Shown one piece after another: positions 34,560-48,058 of a stretch of 64,000 nt of DNA. This DNA is from Pyrus communis (Eukaryota; Streptophyta; Magnoliopsida; Rosales; Rosaceae). The stretch lies in the NCBI RefSeq assembly GCF_963583255.1, contig NC_084815.1, forward strand, positions 14,245,724 to 14,309,723. The letters run 5' to 3'. The number at the start of each line of letters is the position of its first letter. Position 1 is the stretch's first letter. The position numbers and the translations under genes are program-made. Below the pieces are notes generated by a model. The model was not told the origin of the DNA and searched no databases. It was given only the letters and a program-made list of their open reading frames with translations.

Positions 34560-35219
34560 CTCTTTTATTCGTCACAGTCAAATAGTTAAAGAATAAAACA
34601 TAGAATTTTGACACAAGCATCTTGAAATACTCATGAACCACTCTAATTGGAATTAGTCCAAAATTCCTCAATTTTGTTGTTTTTTGTCCAAGGTAGACTC
34701 ACATGCCCTACAATTAATGTATAAAGTAAAGTATCAAAATTCTCCCAAATTATCAAATAAATTATAACTAAGATTTGGGTAAATATATAGATTAATATTG
34801 ACTCATCATTAGCCAAGTCAAGAAAGTTCCTCCAACTTTGTCTTAATCAGTAATTAATATTCAACACTACATTACCACTAAGCACCCCCATGTGTCACCT
34901 CAAACATACTTTGCTAACTTAAACATCGGAGGCTCTTAGAATGTTACTACATCGGTGTCCTTCGATACATTACCTTCCTTGCAGGTTGTTTTGCCTGCTT
35001 AACTTTGACCAGAGTGCCTTCACAAAGGTTATCTCACCATACTTTTGCATTGACACAAGATTCAACCAATTTTGTGCATCACCATTTAGTGACGTATGTG
35101 GGAATCAAACCCACAACTACATGTTTTTGGGCCAGAATGGTTAATCTGAAGTGGGAAGTCTTGATTCTCGGCGCAACATTAGTTCCATAAGCCAATGGTG
35201 TTCCATCCCAAGATAATGT
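34560..35219. other. Unassigned stretch between retroelements
   Basis: No gene. The stretch gtgggaatcaaacccac (35098) is a small hairpin that superficially recalls a tRNA T-arm but has no other arms. Confidence 0.4.
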
Positions 35220-36340
35220 CAGTCCAACTGAGTCCTTGTAATTGAAGGGCTATGAAGGGATCACATTTGAATATAGCTCAGTCGAGTCTTAGACATATTA
35301 AAACTGCTAAGGGTTGACGATTGTTTTGAGAAGATTAGAATTGTTCAAAGGATCAAAATTCATGCTTAATCAAATAAGAATGAATTGAGCTTAAAAAGAG
35401 ACTAGATTCAGAGTCCTGGTTCAAGTGGAGAGGCTGAGACTGGAGGAGAATTAAGTTTCGGTAAAGAAAGATAATTTGGAATATTCAGATAAATGCCGAG
35501 GAAGCTCAGTCATATCAGGAATTTTCCTCGACAAACTTGTTTATTCTAGAAGCCTTGCCTATAAATAAAAGAGACTTTGTAATGAGAAAAAGAATTTCAA
35601 CTCAAAACACAAATCAACACTCTACGCGAAACCCGCTCACACCTTGAGAAAACACTAGTTGCTCACTAACCCTTTCTACATTGACATATATTCAATTGGG
35701 TTAAACATCACTATGTCAACAACCAGCGATACCTTCAGTTTGGTTAAACATCATTGGAGTCATAGAACCTGCCTAGCCTAGGATATCTTTTGTTTAGTTA
35801 AATGACATTTTCCTATCCTTGTTGGTTATCTATCCAAACCTTAGCCGATGAAGAGTTTCTGATTCTCTTTTCGAAAGAGATCACCCTATCAACTTCCCAG
35901 TGAACTTAGGTGTTCTACGATTGGTTACTCCCAAATATATTCTAGAGTTTGGCATTCATTAGGCTGAACAACTTTCACCGTAAATATTTCATTTCAGTAT
36001 CTTTGTCCCTACAGTCTAATACCAGCTCAGTGCACGTATATTTTCACAAATGTAGTTGAAGCTGCATAACCCGGTGTAGAGGATCCTGAACTTCACAGCG
36101 AGATTAGCAACCTTATCTTTAGGTTCTAAGAACCCTAGGGCAAGAGTGTTCCTTCCTCGACCGTAGTTGCTCGATCCGGAAGTCAACATGTGATTTGGTA
36201 CCACCAGTGCATTTATCTTACTCATCCAATTCACCTTGGTGCCGAGTGGGCACGCCTGTACCAACCACATGATGTAGTTAGCTCTTAGTTATTCAGCATG
36301 GGTGCCACGTAGGTTGATAATTTTTAGAGTCAACAGCATA
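35220..36340. repeat. LTR-like repeat, copy 1 of 2
   Basis: Collinear with 54480-55510. Shared landmarks in order: ggatcaRaattcatgctt, ataagaatgaatt, aacttgtttat..aagcc, tttcaactcaa, a loose ttggttatctatcc-like stretch, gtgttccttcctc and gttagctc.tagtt.ttcag. A TATA-like tataaataaaagag (35560) suggests a U3-R boundary of an LTR in plus orientation. No ORF. Confidence 0.5.
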
Positions 36341-38820
36341 TTAAAACCAGCTAATAAAATTATGATTTACAAGTTGTCCTCATCGCATGTATACCAACTA
36401 ATTTAAGAACTATAAACACCGAAATGATATCACATGAGGTTCCTCATATAGATAAATCACCATCTAAGACAATGTGTGTCGATCCCAAGGATGAGCAGGC
36501 AAATTAGCCTCTCTCTAAAAACAAATTTAAAAAAATAAAGATTTGGAGACCAATTGGTGCATTCGTCCTCCTTCCATGTCCAAATTCATTTTGTAGAAAA
36601 CTAAAGAAGGATTTGAAAAACATCATAGTTAGTGATTCATCCCGCAAGTGATAAGATGAGTTAGATGAGAGAGTGACAATGTCGATGAAAACTAAAATTC
36701 AATTGCATATTTGCACTTTGGACTCGCATGTGAAGCTCAAAGTTGACATTGAAAAAGAAGACAAAAACTACACGGTCTTGATGAGTCGACGAGAAAGCAA
36801 AACCTTCATACAGTGAATTTAAGTATGCAACCTTACTAAAAAAAGTATTGGTTTGCTTTCAGCAAGTTCATAATAATATCATAACTTGTTTCTTAATTAT
36901 CATGTTTTTCAATGGACTAAAAGTTTGAATGATGATCCGTGAAAATGCGAAATAGTAAACAAAAGAAGTAAACATGGCAACTTCGCAAGCACAAACACAC
37001 AACAATTATTATCGAGGTTCGCCTAAATTGTTGTATTATTAATTAGGATTTAACACAACCATTTTATTAATCGATATAATTTGTATCTTTCTGAATATAT
37101 ATTAACATGTATATATATGCGATTGCTTTGTCTGAGTGTTCACAATTAATTAAGCAATCCGTCCTTTCGGGGGACATCCGATAAAATAATTAATTAAGCA
37201 ATCCATGGTTCTTTGTAATTATTCCAAATAAATAAGAAATATCTAACGATTTCGGCGAACACCACGATCTTGCTGCAGTGTTTTTACCAATAAATTACAC
37301 ACTGAACACTATTCACAAGTGACGCTATTGATTATGCCATTGAACGGTGCTGGAATGCTAACAAGATTCTGATAATACAAATTGATCTTAACATTTGGTA
37401 AAATAATCCCCTGCGATGGGAGTCTTAATTTTTATATAAAATAAAGCTTTAGTCAGCCCCTCTCCTATCAGCATATTGTGATGGAATCCAAAAAATAATT
37501 GTCTCGATCTGACTTTTTATCTTGTTGGACGAGTATCTGTCTCCGTTATGAAATAATATGATTTGAATGTAAAAGAGGAGTGTGTTGGTGTCAAAATTGG
37601 GGCGGAGTTTAGATTTAGTTCAACACGTATTTGTTTCAAGTGTTGCTTTTAGTCTCGGTGCTATGGGATGGCTTGAGAGAAAGAGAACAAACGTGTCACT
37701 GTTAGAGGCTGCTAACAAACAATGTTGGTGCTCAAGTGTGTGTGAAAGTTGCATGTAAATCTGACTTCTTAACCAAAATGAATGTGCACCGAGTGGAATG
37801 CTGGTTCTATTAAGTTCTTTTCTATGCTCAAGCAAACGAAGGCTTAAAATTCAGTGTAACTTCATGCATGCTTGCCTAGAAGGTAAGCGAAAAAGAAATA
37901 GAAACTAAAATGAGAAACATGATGTAGTCAAGATTACAAACATTTACAAATGTAAAATCTAGGCCGATGGGTCAAGCTACATGACTTGAAATGTAAAGAA
38001 ACAGTAAAACTCTAGCAAGATTCAGGCCATAAAGGGCAATATAATGCAAGAAAATGCCACTGAGATCACTGATGTCAGATTGAACTTAGTAAAAAAACGG
38101 TGCCTTAGATAAGATATCAGGGTGGGTTGATTGACGAATCACTTCATGTTTTGTTTAATCGTAAATATTGAATTTAATGAACATCTTAAGCTCTTGAAGG
38201 CCTCTGACTCTATTTATAGATAGGGGAGAAAAAGCAACCTCGATTATATCGATGAGCTGGAACATGAATAGATCAATCATTTGGAGCTAGCAGTGATTGT
38301 AATTTCTGGTATGTGGCATTCAGTTGTGTCTTGTGGCGGTTTGCATGACTGCAGTATAATGACTTCAGCATGTCGGATGACGCGTGCATATGCATTTAAG
38401 GAGCGAGATATTCTCGGGCTCTAGTCTTCTGCATGCAGACGTGTACTTCAGAGGGAATTTTGTTCGAAGCCTTGAACATGTTGGAACGAAGTAAGATGGT
38501 TGTCTGAACCCTGGTTTGGGTTTTGAATTTAGTGGGCCAAAGTCGTACGAATTTTGTGTAAATAAAATTAAATATATCCTCTGAACGGTGACATTCGTTG
38601 TGGTTAAAGTATCAGATTATAGGTTTAGGCAATCCTGCATTCATCAAACATGTGATGTAAGTAATTTCGACTCTCGATCTTTAATGTCAGAATTATACCA
38701 CCTCGTTGAACACGTACCATAACAACTTTTGCTGATTTTGGGCAATTCAAAGCGACTAACGCTAACGTTATCCACACAGTTTTTAACCCTTCTGGAAAGA
38801 TTGCCTCCAATCTTTAAGTG
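36341..38820. other. Repeat-like non-coding stretch
   Basis: No gene. The block at about 36940-37440 (gaaatagtaaacaaaagaag, cgaggttcg) resembles leader text of plant LTR elements, but no pair was found. 38200-38600 may be an LTR of the gypsy element that follows (tatttatagataggggag at 38211 is TATA-like). Low certainty. Confidence 0.3.
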
Positions 38821-38821
38821 A

Positions 38822-41195
38822 AGAACTTTTACCACATGGGGAGACCTAAAGCATCGAAAGCTTGGTTTGGACATGTTAAGAAGACATTCCACGACATGCA
38901 TAGGCAAGGAAACTTCTCGGTTGAACAATGGTCGCGACGTCAATATGGTTCTTCTCGTGGTGGAAGTATTAGAAGGAACAAATCCTGAAAGACGAAAGGA
39001 AACACTAGAAAAATTCAAGCAATGGTTCGTCGACAAGTTTGTATCTCTAGACTACAAGACCCAGAAGTGAGACGAGTTCGTCAACCTGAAGCAGGGAAAA
39101 TCTCGGTAACTGAGTACCAACGAAAGCTCACCGATTTGTCCCATTACTGTCATGCCATTGCTACCAGCCCATTCGAGATCCTCTACCAGTTCAAGAAAGG
39201 GACCCGCAAACAACTTCATTCTTTGGTAGCATCCACACCTTGTACATATATATGGGATTCTACGAGACTTTAGTTTGCGTCGAGGATTCGAAAAATGCCC
39301 CAAGTGGCAATGTTGGTATTCAAAGAAGTAGAACTCAGTAGAAAAACAATGGGAGTACTCTTTCTTCAGTCCCCAACAAAGTCAATATTTTAAACGCAGT
39401 GGTTACAACCCGATCTTTTTGTAGAAGTTCGAGTTCCAGCATACCATGTTTTGGGGTAAAGCCGATGGTAAATTCTCGTTTTCATCGTCAGGGCTGTCCC
39501 AGCAACACTAATGCTAAGAATGGTTTTTGATGCAACACCCGTCATTACGGCGATTGTAGCAGGGAGTACAAGTTACTAGACCTGTGGACAACACCAATAT
39601 TGGGCCAGCCAGTGTCCTAGAAACAACAGCAGCTCACATGAGCAATTTTCTTATCAACAGAACCTACTTGTTGGACTAGACCCTATAATATGTATCCGGA
39701 AGCAATCAACCAATATCTAGGCGGCATGATTCCTTATGCTTAAAAAAACGATGCAGTACTAGGGAATTATGCCTCAGTACCAGGATGCCGGCTCATAGCG
39801 GTATAGAGGTAGACAATACCAGAATATCAAAGAAGCATCACATAGAGGTGCAACTGACAGGCAAGCTAACTGAGGCAACTAGAGCCGAGGATATAAGAGT
39901 CGGGGAAACCAAGGAACATATCGTGCTGGAAGACAGGGGACCCATAGCTGTATCAACAATATCACCCACCACGATGCTTTAAACAATCCCAACCTCATCA
40001 CAGGTACGTTAAATATTCTTGGTCACTTTACTAGGGTTTTGATTGACCCGGATGCCACCTACTATGCCATATCACCCTTGTTTGCTAAATGACTCAACGA
40101 CAAGGTACTCTTATCGAGTACGACATGAAGATTGCTATGCCACGAGGCGAAATATGTTACCTTAAATAGCAATACGGACGATGGCCCATTTTCATTACCA
40201 ATCAAATGACGCCAGTTAATCTCATTCTGTTAGATATCAAGGACTTCGAAGTAATCTTAGGAATGGATTGGCTGCATCAAAATCATATCTTGGCAGATTG
40301 CTGGCATAAAGTGGACACTTTCTGATGATAAAACATGTCTGTGTTCACTTTCACACGCGAACATAGGGAACTGAAGCACAGATTAATCTCACCCATAAAA
40401 GCGCATTAGATGCTAAGAAAATGCTGTGAAGATTTCTTAGCTCATGTCAAAATGGAAGCAGGCAATCCGGTACGACTCGAAGGTGTGCATGCGGTCAACC
40501 AATTTTCTGACGTTTTTCTCGAAGATCTACCCAAAATATCGATCGATCAAGAAGTGGAGTTCACCATTGATCTACTTCCAAGTACAAACCATATTTCATT
40601 TCCATCTTATGGTGTGAATCTTGCAGAATTGAGAGAACCAAAGGCTCAGTTTCAAGAGCTCGTCGATAAGAGATTCATCCAACCCAACACCTTACATAGA
40701 GAGCATTGAACCTATTCCCGGAGAAAAAAAATATGAAACTTTGAGGTTGTGCTTACATTACAGGCAAATCAATTGGGTGACGACTAAAAAACGTTATCCT
40801 TGCCTCGAATTGATGATCTCTTCGACCAACTCCGGCATGCCCAACTTTTCTCCAAGATTGATTTGAAGTCTGGTTACTATCAGCTGAAGATCAGAGGTGA
40901 GATGTTAATGACTCAATATGGTCATTATGAGTTCTTTTTGATCTTGTTCGAGTTCATAAATGCTCAAACAGCTTTCATGGACCTGATGGATCGGGCATTC
41001 AGCCCATATCCTGGCAGGTTCGTTATAGTCTTTATCAAAAGTGAAGCCGATCATGCCAAATACCTATGATGTGTTTTGAGGAAACTCAAGAAGAATAAGC
41101 TTTACGCCAAATTCACCAAGTGCCTGTCTAGATCAGGTGTCTTTCTTTAGACACGTGATATCAGAGGATGGTATTCTTGTTAATACCTGGAAAGT
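38822..41195 (+). pseudogene. Ty3/gypsy gag-protease-RT remnant
   Basis: Plus strand: gag around 39068-39210 (EFVNLKQGKISVTEYQRKLT, DLSHYCHAIATSPFEILYQF). A damaged zinc knuckle CGQHQYWASQCP is near 39580. A protease-like GHFTRVLIDPDATYYAISPL is near 40022 (D-P-D-A for D-S/T-G). 40440-40709 gives the pre-RT segment FSDVFLEDLPKISIDQEVEF. The RT palm at 40800-41069 reads [20 protein letters not shown] and [10 protein letters not shown]. After FVIVFI the catalytic FVDDILVYS box is missing and [10 protein letters not shown] follows directly. Integrase is absent. The chromovirus-type lineage is a guess. Confidence 0.85.
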
Positions 41196-41996
41196 AGCAG
41201 TAGTGGGAAATGGAAGCGTCCATGATATGTCACCGTGATACGAAGTTTTCTTGGTCCTACCGGCTACCATTATTTGTTATCATTATTGCTTTTAATGTTT
41301 TTTTATCCATATGCTTGTTTTACAACGATGGGTTACAACTTTTAAGCAACAAGAGTTTTACAAAACTTTGCTTTTGGCCTATTCATTTTTGTTTTTTGCT
41401 CCTCGAGGACTTAGTGACGATGCTCTTGTGGTGACGAGGATTTCTAGCAAACGTTGACATTCACTATTGTTAACGTGCTAAGTTTCTCTGTTTTGTATAA
41501 ACATTCTTTACTTTACTGCAGTCATACTTATGTTCTGACATCGCATGTGTAATAAGGGTCTTTCCCGTTATTGCGTACTCACACTATTAGACTAAATTAT
41601 TTCTAGACTTTTAGGTTTTCATTTATTCACACTTTTCTACATCACCATCACTTTATAGTTTCATCACCCTTCTTGTGTCAGCCAACACCCTTTAATTCAG
41701 ATGTCTAAGTGGACATTAATTCCACGGCGAGGTGTGTCAACATATCTATATCATAAGAAGATTGCAAATTTTCCAAGAAAAAAAATAAGATAGAATAAAT
41801 ACAACTAAGTCGAAAAGAGATAGATATTACAAGCAAAAGGTTTGTAATAAAGGTTGCTAAAAACAGTTTATCTGCGATATAGGTAGATTATCCACAAATA
41901 AGTGGACGGCTCCAACATTGAATTTATCTTATATTTTCTTTTCATCCACGCTTCTCCACTTATCCCTCATTCCTCTACCACCATCCCGCCTTTTCT

Positions 41997-42644
41997 TGTT
42001 GGAGTTTTGAGATCCATGTCCCACATTGGGGAACAAATGTTTCCCAATTGTATTTATGTATGTTTGTCCTTTATATTAGTAGTTAGGATTTGGACCATTT
42101 AGAAAAGGATTGAAGGCTTGGGCCTTATCAGAGTAAATTAATTTTAATTTCAGATTAAGTTTTTAATTAACATATTAATTAACAATCATTTTGATTAAGA
42201 GACACAGCTTTTAGAAATAGTTATGTACTTTCAAATACGTTCAAATGACATTTGAAAGGGTATGAAACAACCTATATATTTGCAAGTCTTAGTTTCCAAC
42301 AGAATAATCTTTTTACCTCTTTCTCTTTTGTACAAAATTCCCAGAGAGTAGACTCACAAAACAATTCGCCATAATTCTATGTCCAGTGCAGGTTGTAGAA
42401 TTAGATAGTTGTATTATGGTTGAGCAGACATCGTAGAACCACAAGCACAACAGTGAGACGGAAATACTGTTCGAAAGACATAGCTTTTGCGCTAGCCTCT
42501 ATCTATGATTCAATCAAGTTAGTATCATTTTAATTCTTATAATTATTTTTGATATTTCATTATGTATTTAAATATTTTTCATTAATGAAGAATTAGTATT
42601 TCAAATTCCATTATTTTTATTTATTTCTAAATTGTTCTCCAACA
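41997..42644 (+). repeat. LTR, probably solo, plus orientation
   Basis: 648 bp from tgttggag to ctccaaca (TG...CA with a short inverted end). It has cccacattgggg near the start, a TATA-like ttatattag (42072) and an R/U5-like part with gttgtagaattagatagttg. Its 3' half shares blocks with the minus-strand LTR at about 43230-43806. Flanking pentamers tttct and tatct differ at one base. Confidence 0.6.
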
Positions 42645-43229
42645 TATCTCTCATCCCATTCGTTTCTTTTCCTTTCAATCTCTTGCAAAAGAAATGACAA
42701 CAAAAGCAAAAACAGAAATAAAGGGTGTATTCTTATTAGTTTATTAATCGTATCATATTCATAGATTAAAAAAAAAGTGTATCATATTAAGCTCGGTAGG
42801 GATTTGAATTTTTAACAACAGACAAATAGAAAAGCTTTTTTGATTTGGTTGATTAATACTTTAGTAAAGGATGTAAACGTTTCTTATTGTGTTTAATAAT
42901 TTGTTTTATGGTCTTGCAAATAATGAAAAAAATTAGGGAAGCCTTTGGATACGAAAAATTAGTGATATGGAAATCAAGCTACAATTTCAAACCACCTCAA
43001 TTGTAAGGTGTTCACACGCATATTTGTTGCACTATACAACCAAACAGTTAACTTAGAAGCCCGATCTATTCATATAACACAAATTGAACTCAACCCATGT
43101 TAGAACCAATCAAACGTCAAGTGTATATTATATAACAATTTGCACAGTTTTATTTCAAATGTAAAAACTCAACAACAAACACAATATATTAGAACATAAA
43201 CACTAATGAGATTATATATAAAATCACAA
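42645..43229. other. AT-rich spacer between opposed LTRs
   Basis: No ORF or element ends recognised. Confidence 0.4.
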
Positions 43230-43806
43230 ATCACTGACTTGTTTCTTGCAGATAGAGGCTTGCAGAAGCAATCTCCTAAGACAGAAATTCGTCCCTACAC
43301 CAGTGCAGCAGTCCTTGGACGTCTATCTTGCAGGATACAACTATCTAATCCAAGTTCTTGCACTCGAACTTGGATTCTTGGCGAATTGGTTGTGTGGTTC
43401 TCAGTGAAATATGGAGGAATGAATCTGGAAAAAAAAATTGATTCTTGTTTCTGATTTTATTGCCATATATATAATGGCATAATTTGAACTTCTCCAACCG
43501 TTTTGCTTATCAGTTTTTTTAAAAAAGAAAACCGAAAGCAACTGTTCAATCAGTTTTATCCTTTTGGAAAAAACTGAATCCAAAAAATAAAAAACGTAAC
43601 TTGTGTTTTTCGTCCATCCGAGCCCAAGGCCCATCTTTGACATTTAATATATACACCCAAACTCTCCTACTCTAAGGCCCAAGGTCCATGGCTTTGGTCA
43701 AATTCAATTCAAACTATAAGTGAGTGAACTCACTTATAAAGAGTTGTTGTAAAAGGTGTATGAGCAATGTGGGACTGGCAGTCCCACATAACACAGGTTT
43801 CCAACA
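43230..43806 (-). repeat. Related LTR, minus orientation
   Basis: On the minus strand starts tgttggaaacctg, then the palindromic tgtgggactgccagtcccaca (43768-43788), a ccatatatataatgg-like TATA region and the U5-like block ccaattcgccaagaatccaa...ggattagatagttgt shared with 42390-42420. The ORFs at 43206-43454 and 43401-43643 are within it and not supported. Confidence 0.5.
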
Positions 43807-44929
43807 ACCCACACCCCATAAAATATAATTCACTCGATTCATATATATACCAATAAAATAAATAATAATACCCTTTATGATTCATACAATACAAATATAT
43901 AAATTATCAATAAAAAATTTTATTCTCTTTGTATATATTAGTTGAAACATTTTTTCCAACATCAGTGGTTGGTTGTATATATGGGGTTTTAATTTTTCCA
44001 TTTCTTATTTGTTTTGGCAGGTCGTGTCATTTCTTATTTGTTGAAATCATATAAAATTTATCTTTTTTGTCTATGTTGTATTCTGAAGATTTAAAAGTCT
44101 ATTAATTAGTATATGAATATTCACTGCAGCTTTTGCTTCTGTCACTTCTTTTTGGAGTACGTTGGGCAGTTCTATATATACATATATTGAGGAATATAGA
44201 ATACTTGATTGCCTTGTACTCAATAGTTGAACATCACAGTACGTGATGAACAAACCGAATATAAAATTATAAATAAAACTTTACTAATTGAAACGAAAGA
44301 GAGCAGAGTAAGTTTGTCAAGACGACTACATAATTTATAAAATTACATTGTGACTAACTTGTTTTTTCAAACTAAATTCCAAGCTTATAGCGACATAATT
44401 CTAAGAAATCCTATGAGTATACAGAATTTAATTTTCTTAATAAACTAATAAATTCTGACAACAATTGCAAGCAGAAGTATGCTTTTATGACGATGGGTGG
44501 ATCTAAAAACGGACCGGGGTGTGCCGGGGATCCTCAGAAGATCAAGAGAAACACTTACGAAGTACCTTGGAGGACCACCCTAAACCCTAGATAAAACTCT
44601 ATGGAGGACTGGATGGGATTGGTTATTGTGAAAAACAATAATTAGTCGCCTAGTAAGTATAAGAGCCACCCTTGGCTGACTATTACTAGATTTTTTTTTT
44701 TTTTTTTTTTTAAACAAACGATAGTATCTAAACTAAAAAGAAGGTCCAAGCTTAGTTCACAATAGACTAGCATCTCATCACCTCATAATTATTAATATCT
44801 CATAAGAAAGAATACCTTTTAAGTTACTTTATCCGAGGGGAAAAAAAAGACTTTCCAATTTAATAGTTTTCAAGAGAAATTGACACTGAAGTGCTAGACA
44901 AAATTTATTAGTTCTAAAAATAAAATAAA
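43807..44929. other. AT-rich intergenic DNA
   Basis: No gene. A T-run followed by aacaaacgatagtatct at 44695-44728 looks like the tail of another minus-strand SINE copy, strongly degraded. Nothing else seen. Confidence 0.35.
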
Positions 44930-45993
44930 AAAACAAGGCCACCTACGTACTCACAAAGTGGTCGGCAGAAAATCTAGGGCATCCGATTTCACCGTAATCA
45001 ATTCTACTCAATTCCCTTAATATGTTATGCTCAAGTACGTAGTTCCCTAAACAATCGATTTTCCCTAAATTATTCAATGGTTATGGGATCTGGTTGCATC
45101 AAAAGTATCCTTACTTGTTAACCCTTTATGGCATCTAGATGAATTTAAACAAGTAAGAACTCATTAAGCTCTATGGAAATTGTTGGAAAATCACACAAAC
45201 CCTAATTGTATGGCATCTGCAAATAGGTGTTTATGGTATCAATTGCAAGAAGCTAAACCCAAGTTAAGTATGGCATCTACTCTAACTTGCAACAAATCAA
45301 CCTAATTTAAACCTAGATGGTGATCAAGCATCTAAATAAAAATCAAGTGCATTACGAATAGCAAAAGATACTCAATAAAGATGAAAAACTTGATAATAAC
45401 AATGCCACAAGTCAATTAAGTATTCATAATCAGACTAAATCGTAGCCCTAGCAAAGAAAAACTCCAATGTACTTCCTCTTTGCCCTTCCTTGCCGCATCC
45501 CCTATGTAGAATTGTGTTTTTTTTTTTCGTCTTCTAGTTGTTGGCTGACTCTCCACAAGGAGAATGGATCTGCTTAATATAAAACCCACGGCAAGAAGGT
45601 ATTGAAGGCTACATGAAATCCAATTAAAACCCCACTAAACTCCTAAACATGATGGACTTTAAACATTTATTAAAAAAATAAGAAATAAACGGAAATAATA
45701 AAAACTAGAAATTAAGTTCTCTCCTAAAGTCCATTGAATGTCTATTTGATTCCAAAACCACTCGGTTTCATCATCGTGTTGTAATGCAAATGTCTTCGCG
45801 CAACTAGGTAGCCTCGTACTCCATTGAAATTATTGTACCCACCCGAAACTTCATTTTCCACTTCTTTTTCACTTAACTCCTATATTGAATGCCTAGAAAA
45901 TAAGACAATGTAAATTAGTGCATTTAACCTATTCATATATACAAAATCCAAAGGAAATATATGATAAAAATATATGAAAATATACACCCATCA
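44930..45993 (-). repeat. Gypsy-like LTR fragment, minus orientation
   Basis: Minus strand begins tgatgggtgtatattttcat, the same opening as the plus-strand copy at 46244, then diverges. The far end is undefined. No ORF. Confidence 0.35.
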
Positions 45994-46243
45994 CAGTATC
46001 TATTTGATTGCTAGATTTTCTTTTCATCGTCCTATATAACATGTGGATTTCTTATTCTCCTAACTAATACGTGGAACTCTATTCATTTTCCTGCCCAACA
46101 TCATAGCATATGTTGTTTTATTCATTTTCATTTCTTGTTTTTTGGTCTGATATTCATATTCGTTTCTAAGAAAGCTGAAATTCACTTTCTGCTATAAATC
46201 AAGGAAACTGAACTGTATGCATCATTTTTCACCTCATGCACAT

Positions 46244-47340
46244 TGATGGGTGCATTATTTATCATATTTTCATATCATTTATCCCTATGCACTGTTAAGG
46301 AATTGATTATAAATGAGCCTTATTACTTTCATTTTCTCAGTTTCAGATTAGGAGTTTGTTTTGTTTTAGGAGAGTTTCTCCCAGACCTTTTAGGATTTTT
46401 CTAGTATAAATAAGGTCCCCAAGATCTCTCTACATATCCATCCATCCAACCCCCGCATCTCTCATATCACCACCACACCATACACCATTCACCATCTCCG
46501 CAATTTGTGAAGAAGAGCTTAGGGACGTGCTTTGCCATGGATTCCGGGTTCTATCTTTCTTTTATTTTTATTTCTATGTGTAACTAAGTTATTTTCTAAG
46601 GTATACGTTGAAGCCATGACATGAATATTTGCGAAGTACTTTGTTGATTATTATTCGATTATATGCCATGTTAGATTCTTAATCTTTGTGGGTATTTTAT
46701 TCTAGGTTCGAATTTCTAATGACTGATCACCTTTAGGAATTTTGCATCTAGATAAATCTATAAGGATGACCAATCAATTAGGTTTATTGGAACTAAGATT
46801 AAGAAGAGTAGACAAACTAGTGAGGATAACCAATATCAAGCTTGTCCTACTTGGTTGACATGATTCTTCTACACTTAATGGGTTTTTATGTGTTTAATTA
46901 TATGACTAACCAATAGGATATAATTATCATGTAGAGATACAAGAGTTGATGCCTGACCACAGATTTATTCATACCTTAGAAAGAACAACCTTTAACATTG
47001 GCATGGTAATTGGATAGTAGTTGACTCTAGGAAAAGTAAACAGGACTGTTATTGGTGGATCCATAACCTTAGGCTTTCTTGTGTGTTTGCGTTAGTTAAT
47101 TGTCTTTTCTTGTTCTTGTTAATTTAAGTCTTAATCAATTACACAATTATTCAATTCAATCTATCCTTTGTTTGTTTAAATTAAGTCTAGCGTGATTAAT
47201 CGGTTAAATTGGTGTTAAAGCAATCCCTGTGGGATCGACCTCTTATTTGCATATATTACTACAATTGATTCGTGTACTTGCGAGTTTAATTTGGTTTAAA
47301 TTAATTTATTATTTAGGTTAGTTTAAATATACATCACACA
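46244..47340 (+). repeat. Gypsy-like LTR fragment, plus orientation
   Basis: Begins tgatgggtgcattatttatc. TATA-like agtataaataagg (46403) precedes an R region, and the end part gtgggatcgacctcttatttgc with actacaattg parallels the U5 end at 19825-19850. No primer site follows, so it is probably a solo or truncated LTR. Confidence 0.5.
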
Positions 47341-48058
47341 TTCCCTAAGCCGGGGGTGCTTGTGGTGGGGGGTTCCAATTATTGGCCGACCGAGTAAGTC
47401 AACTTCAATTTCATGGTCATGCTAATAAAAAAGCGGATCTTACCAACAAAAAAAAAATCAAAATCAAAAATCAAAAACCAAAATTAGAAGGTATACAAAA
47501 AGTAAAAATAAGTGTGCAGAAAATCACTCCCTACTCTAATTATCAAAAACCTTTACCAATATATTTACCTTTATTCAAAAACAAAGGTTTAGCACTAAAG
47601 AGATGAGTGGTAGATTGCTCTATCTACTAAGACAGTCTATTTGATCACCAATGTTCTAATTTAAATTTTTTTTTAAAAACATAATTTATCTTTTTTTTTA
47701 AATATTAATCCTTTTCATCCGGCTCATTAATTTGGGGGCAGAAACCGACTTTGAGTTTCTTCTTAATTTTATTTTATTTTTATTTTTTTTCAATTAAAAA
47801 AAAAAAGAGAAGAGATTTTTTGGGTTTTTCTGCATATACAATTGCCACCAACTTCATCATACCCAATAGGATCGGAATTAGGTTATGACGGGACCCACCA
47901 CCCTCCACCCGATATCCCCCGCCGTTAAATACTCATTGCATTCGAATCAAATTCTTACTTCGCCAACACATTACCCTCCAATTTTTAAACTTTATCATTG
48001 TCGCTTGTAGAGACCAAAAAGAAGGCTCCGATCATAGGCACCAACCAACCTCACGTTC
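47341..48058 (+). promoter_or_regulatory. Upstream region of HMA5
   Basis: AT-rich with homopolymer runs. A TATA-like ttaaatac lies at 47925, about 130 bases before the ATG. No coding feature. Specific copper-response sites could not be supported. Confidence 0.35.

Noticed and set aside
35080..35130. Possible tRNA (gtgggaatcaaacccac hairpin)
   Set aside because: Only one stem-loop; no acceptor, D- or anticodon-arm arrangement could be fitted.
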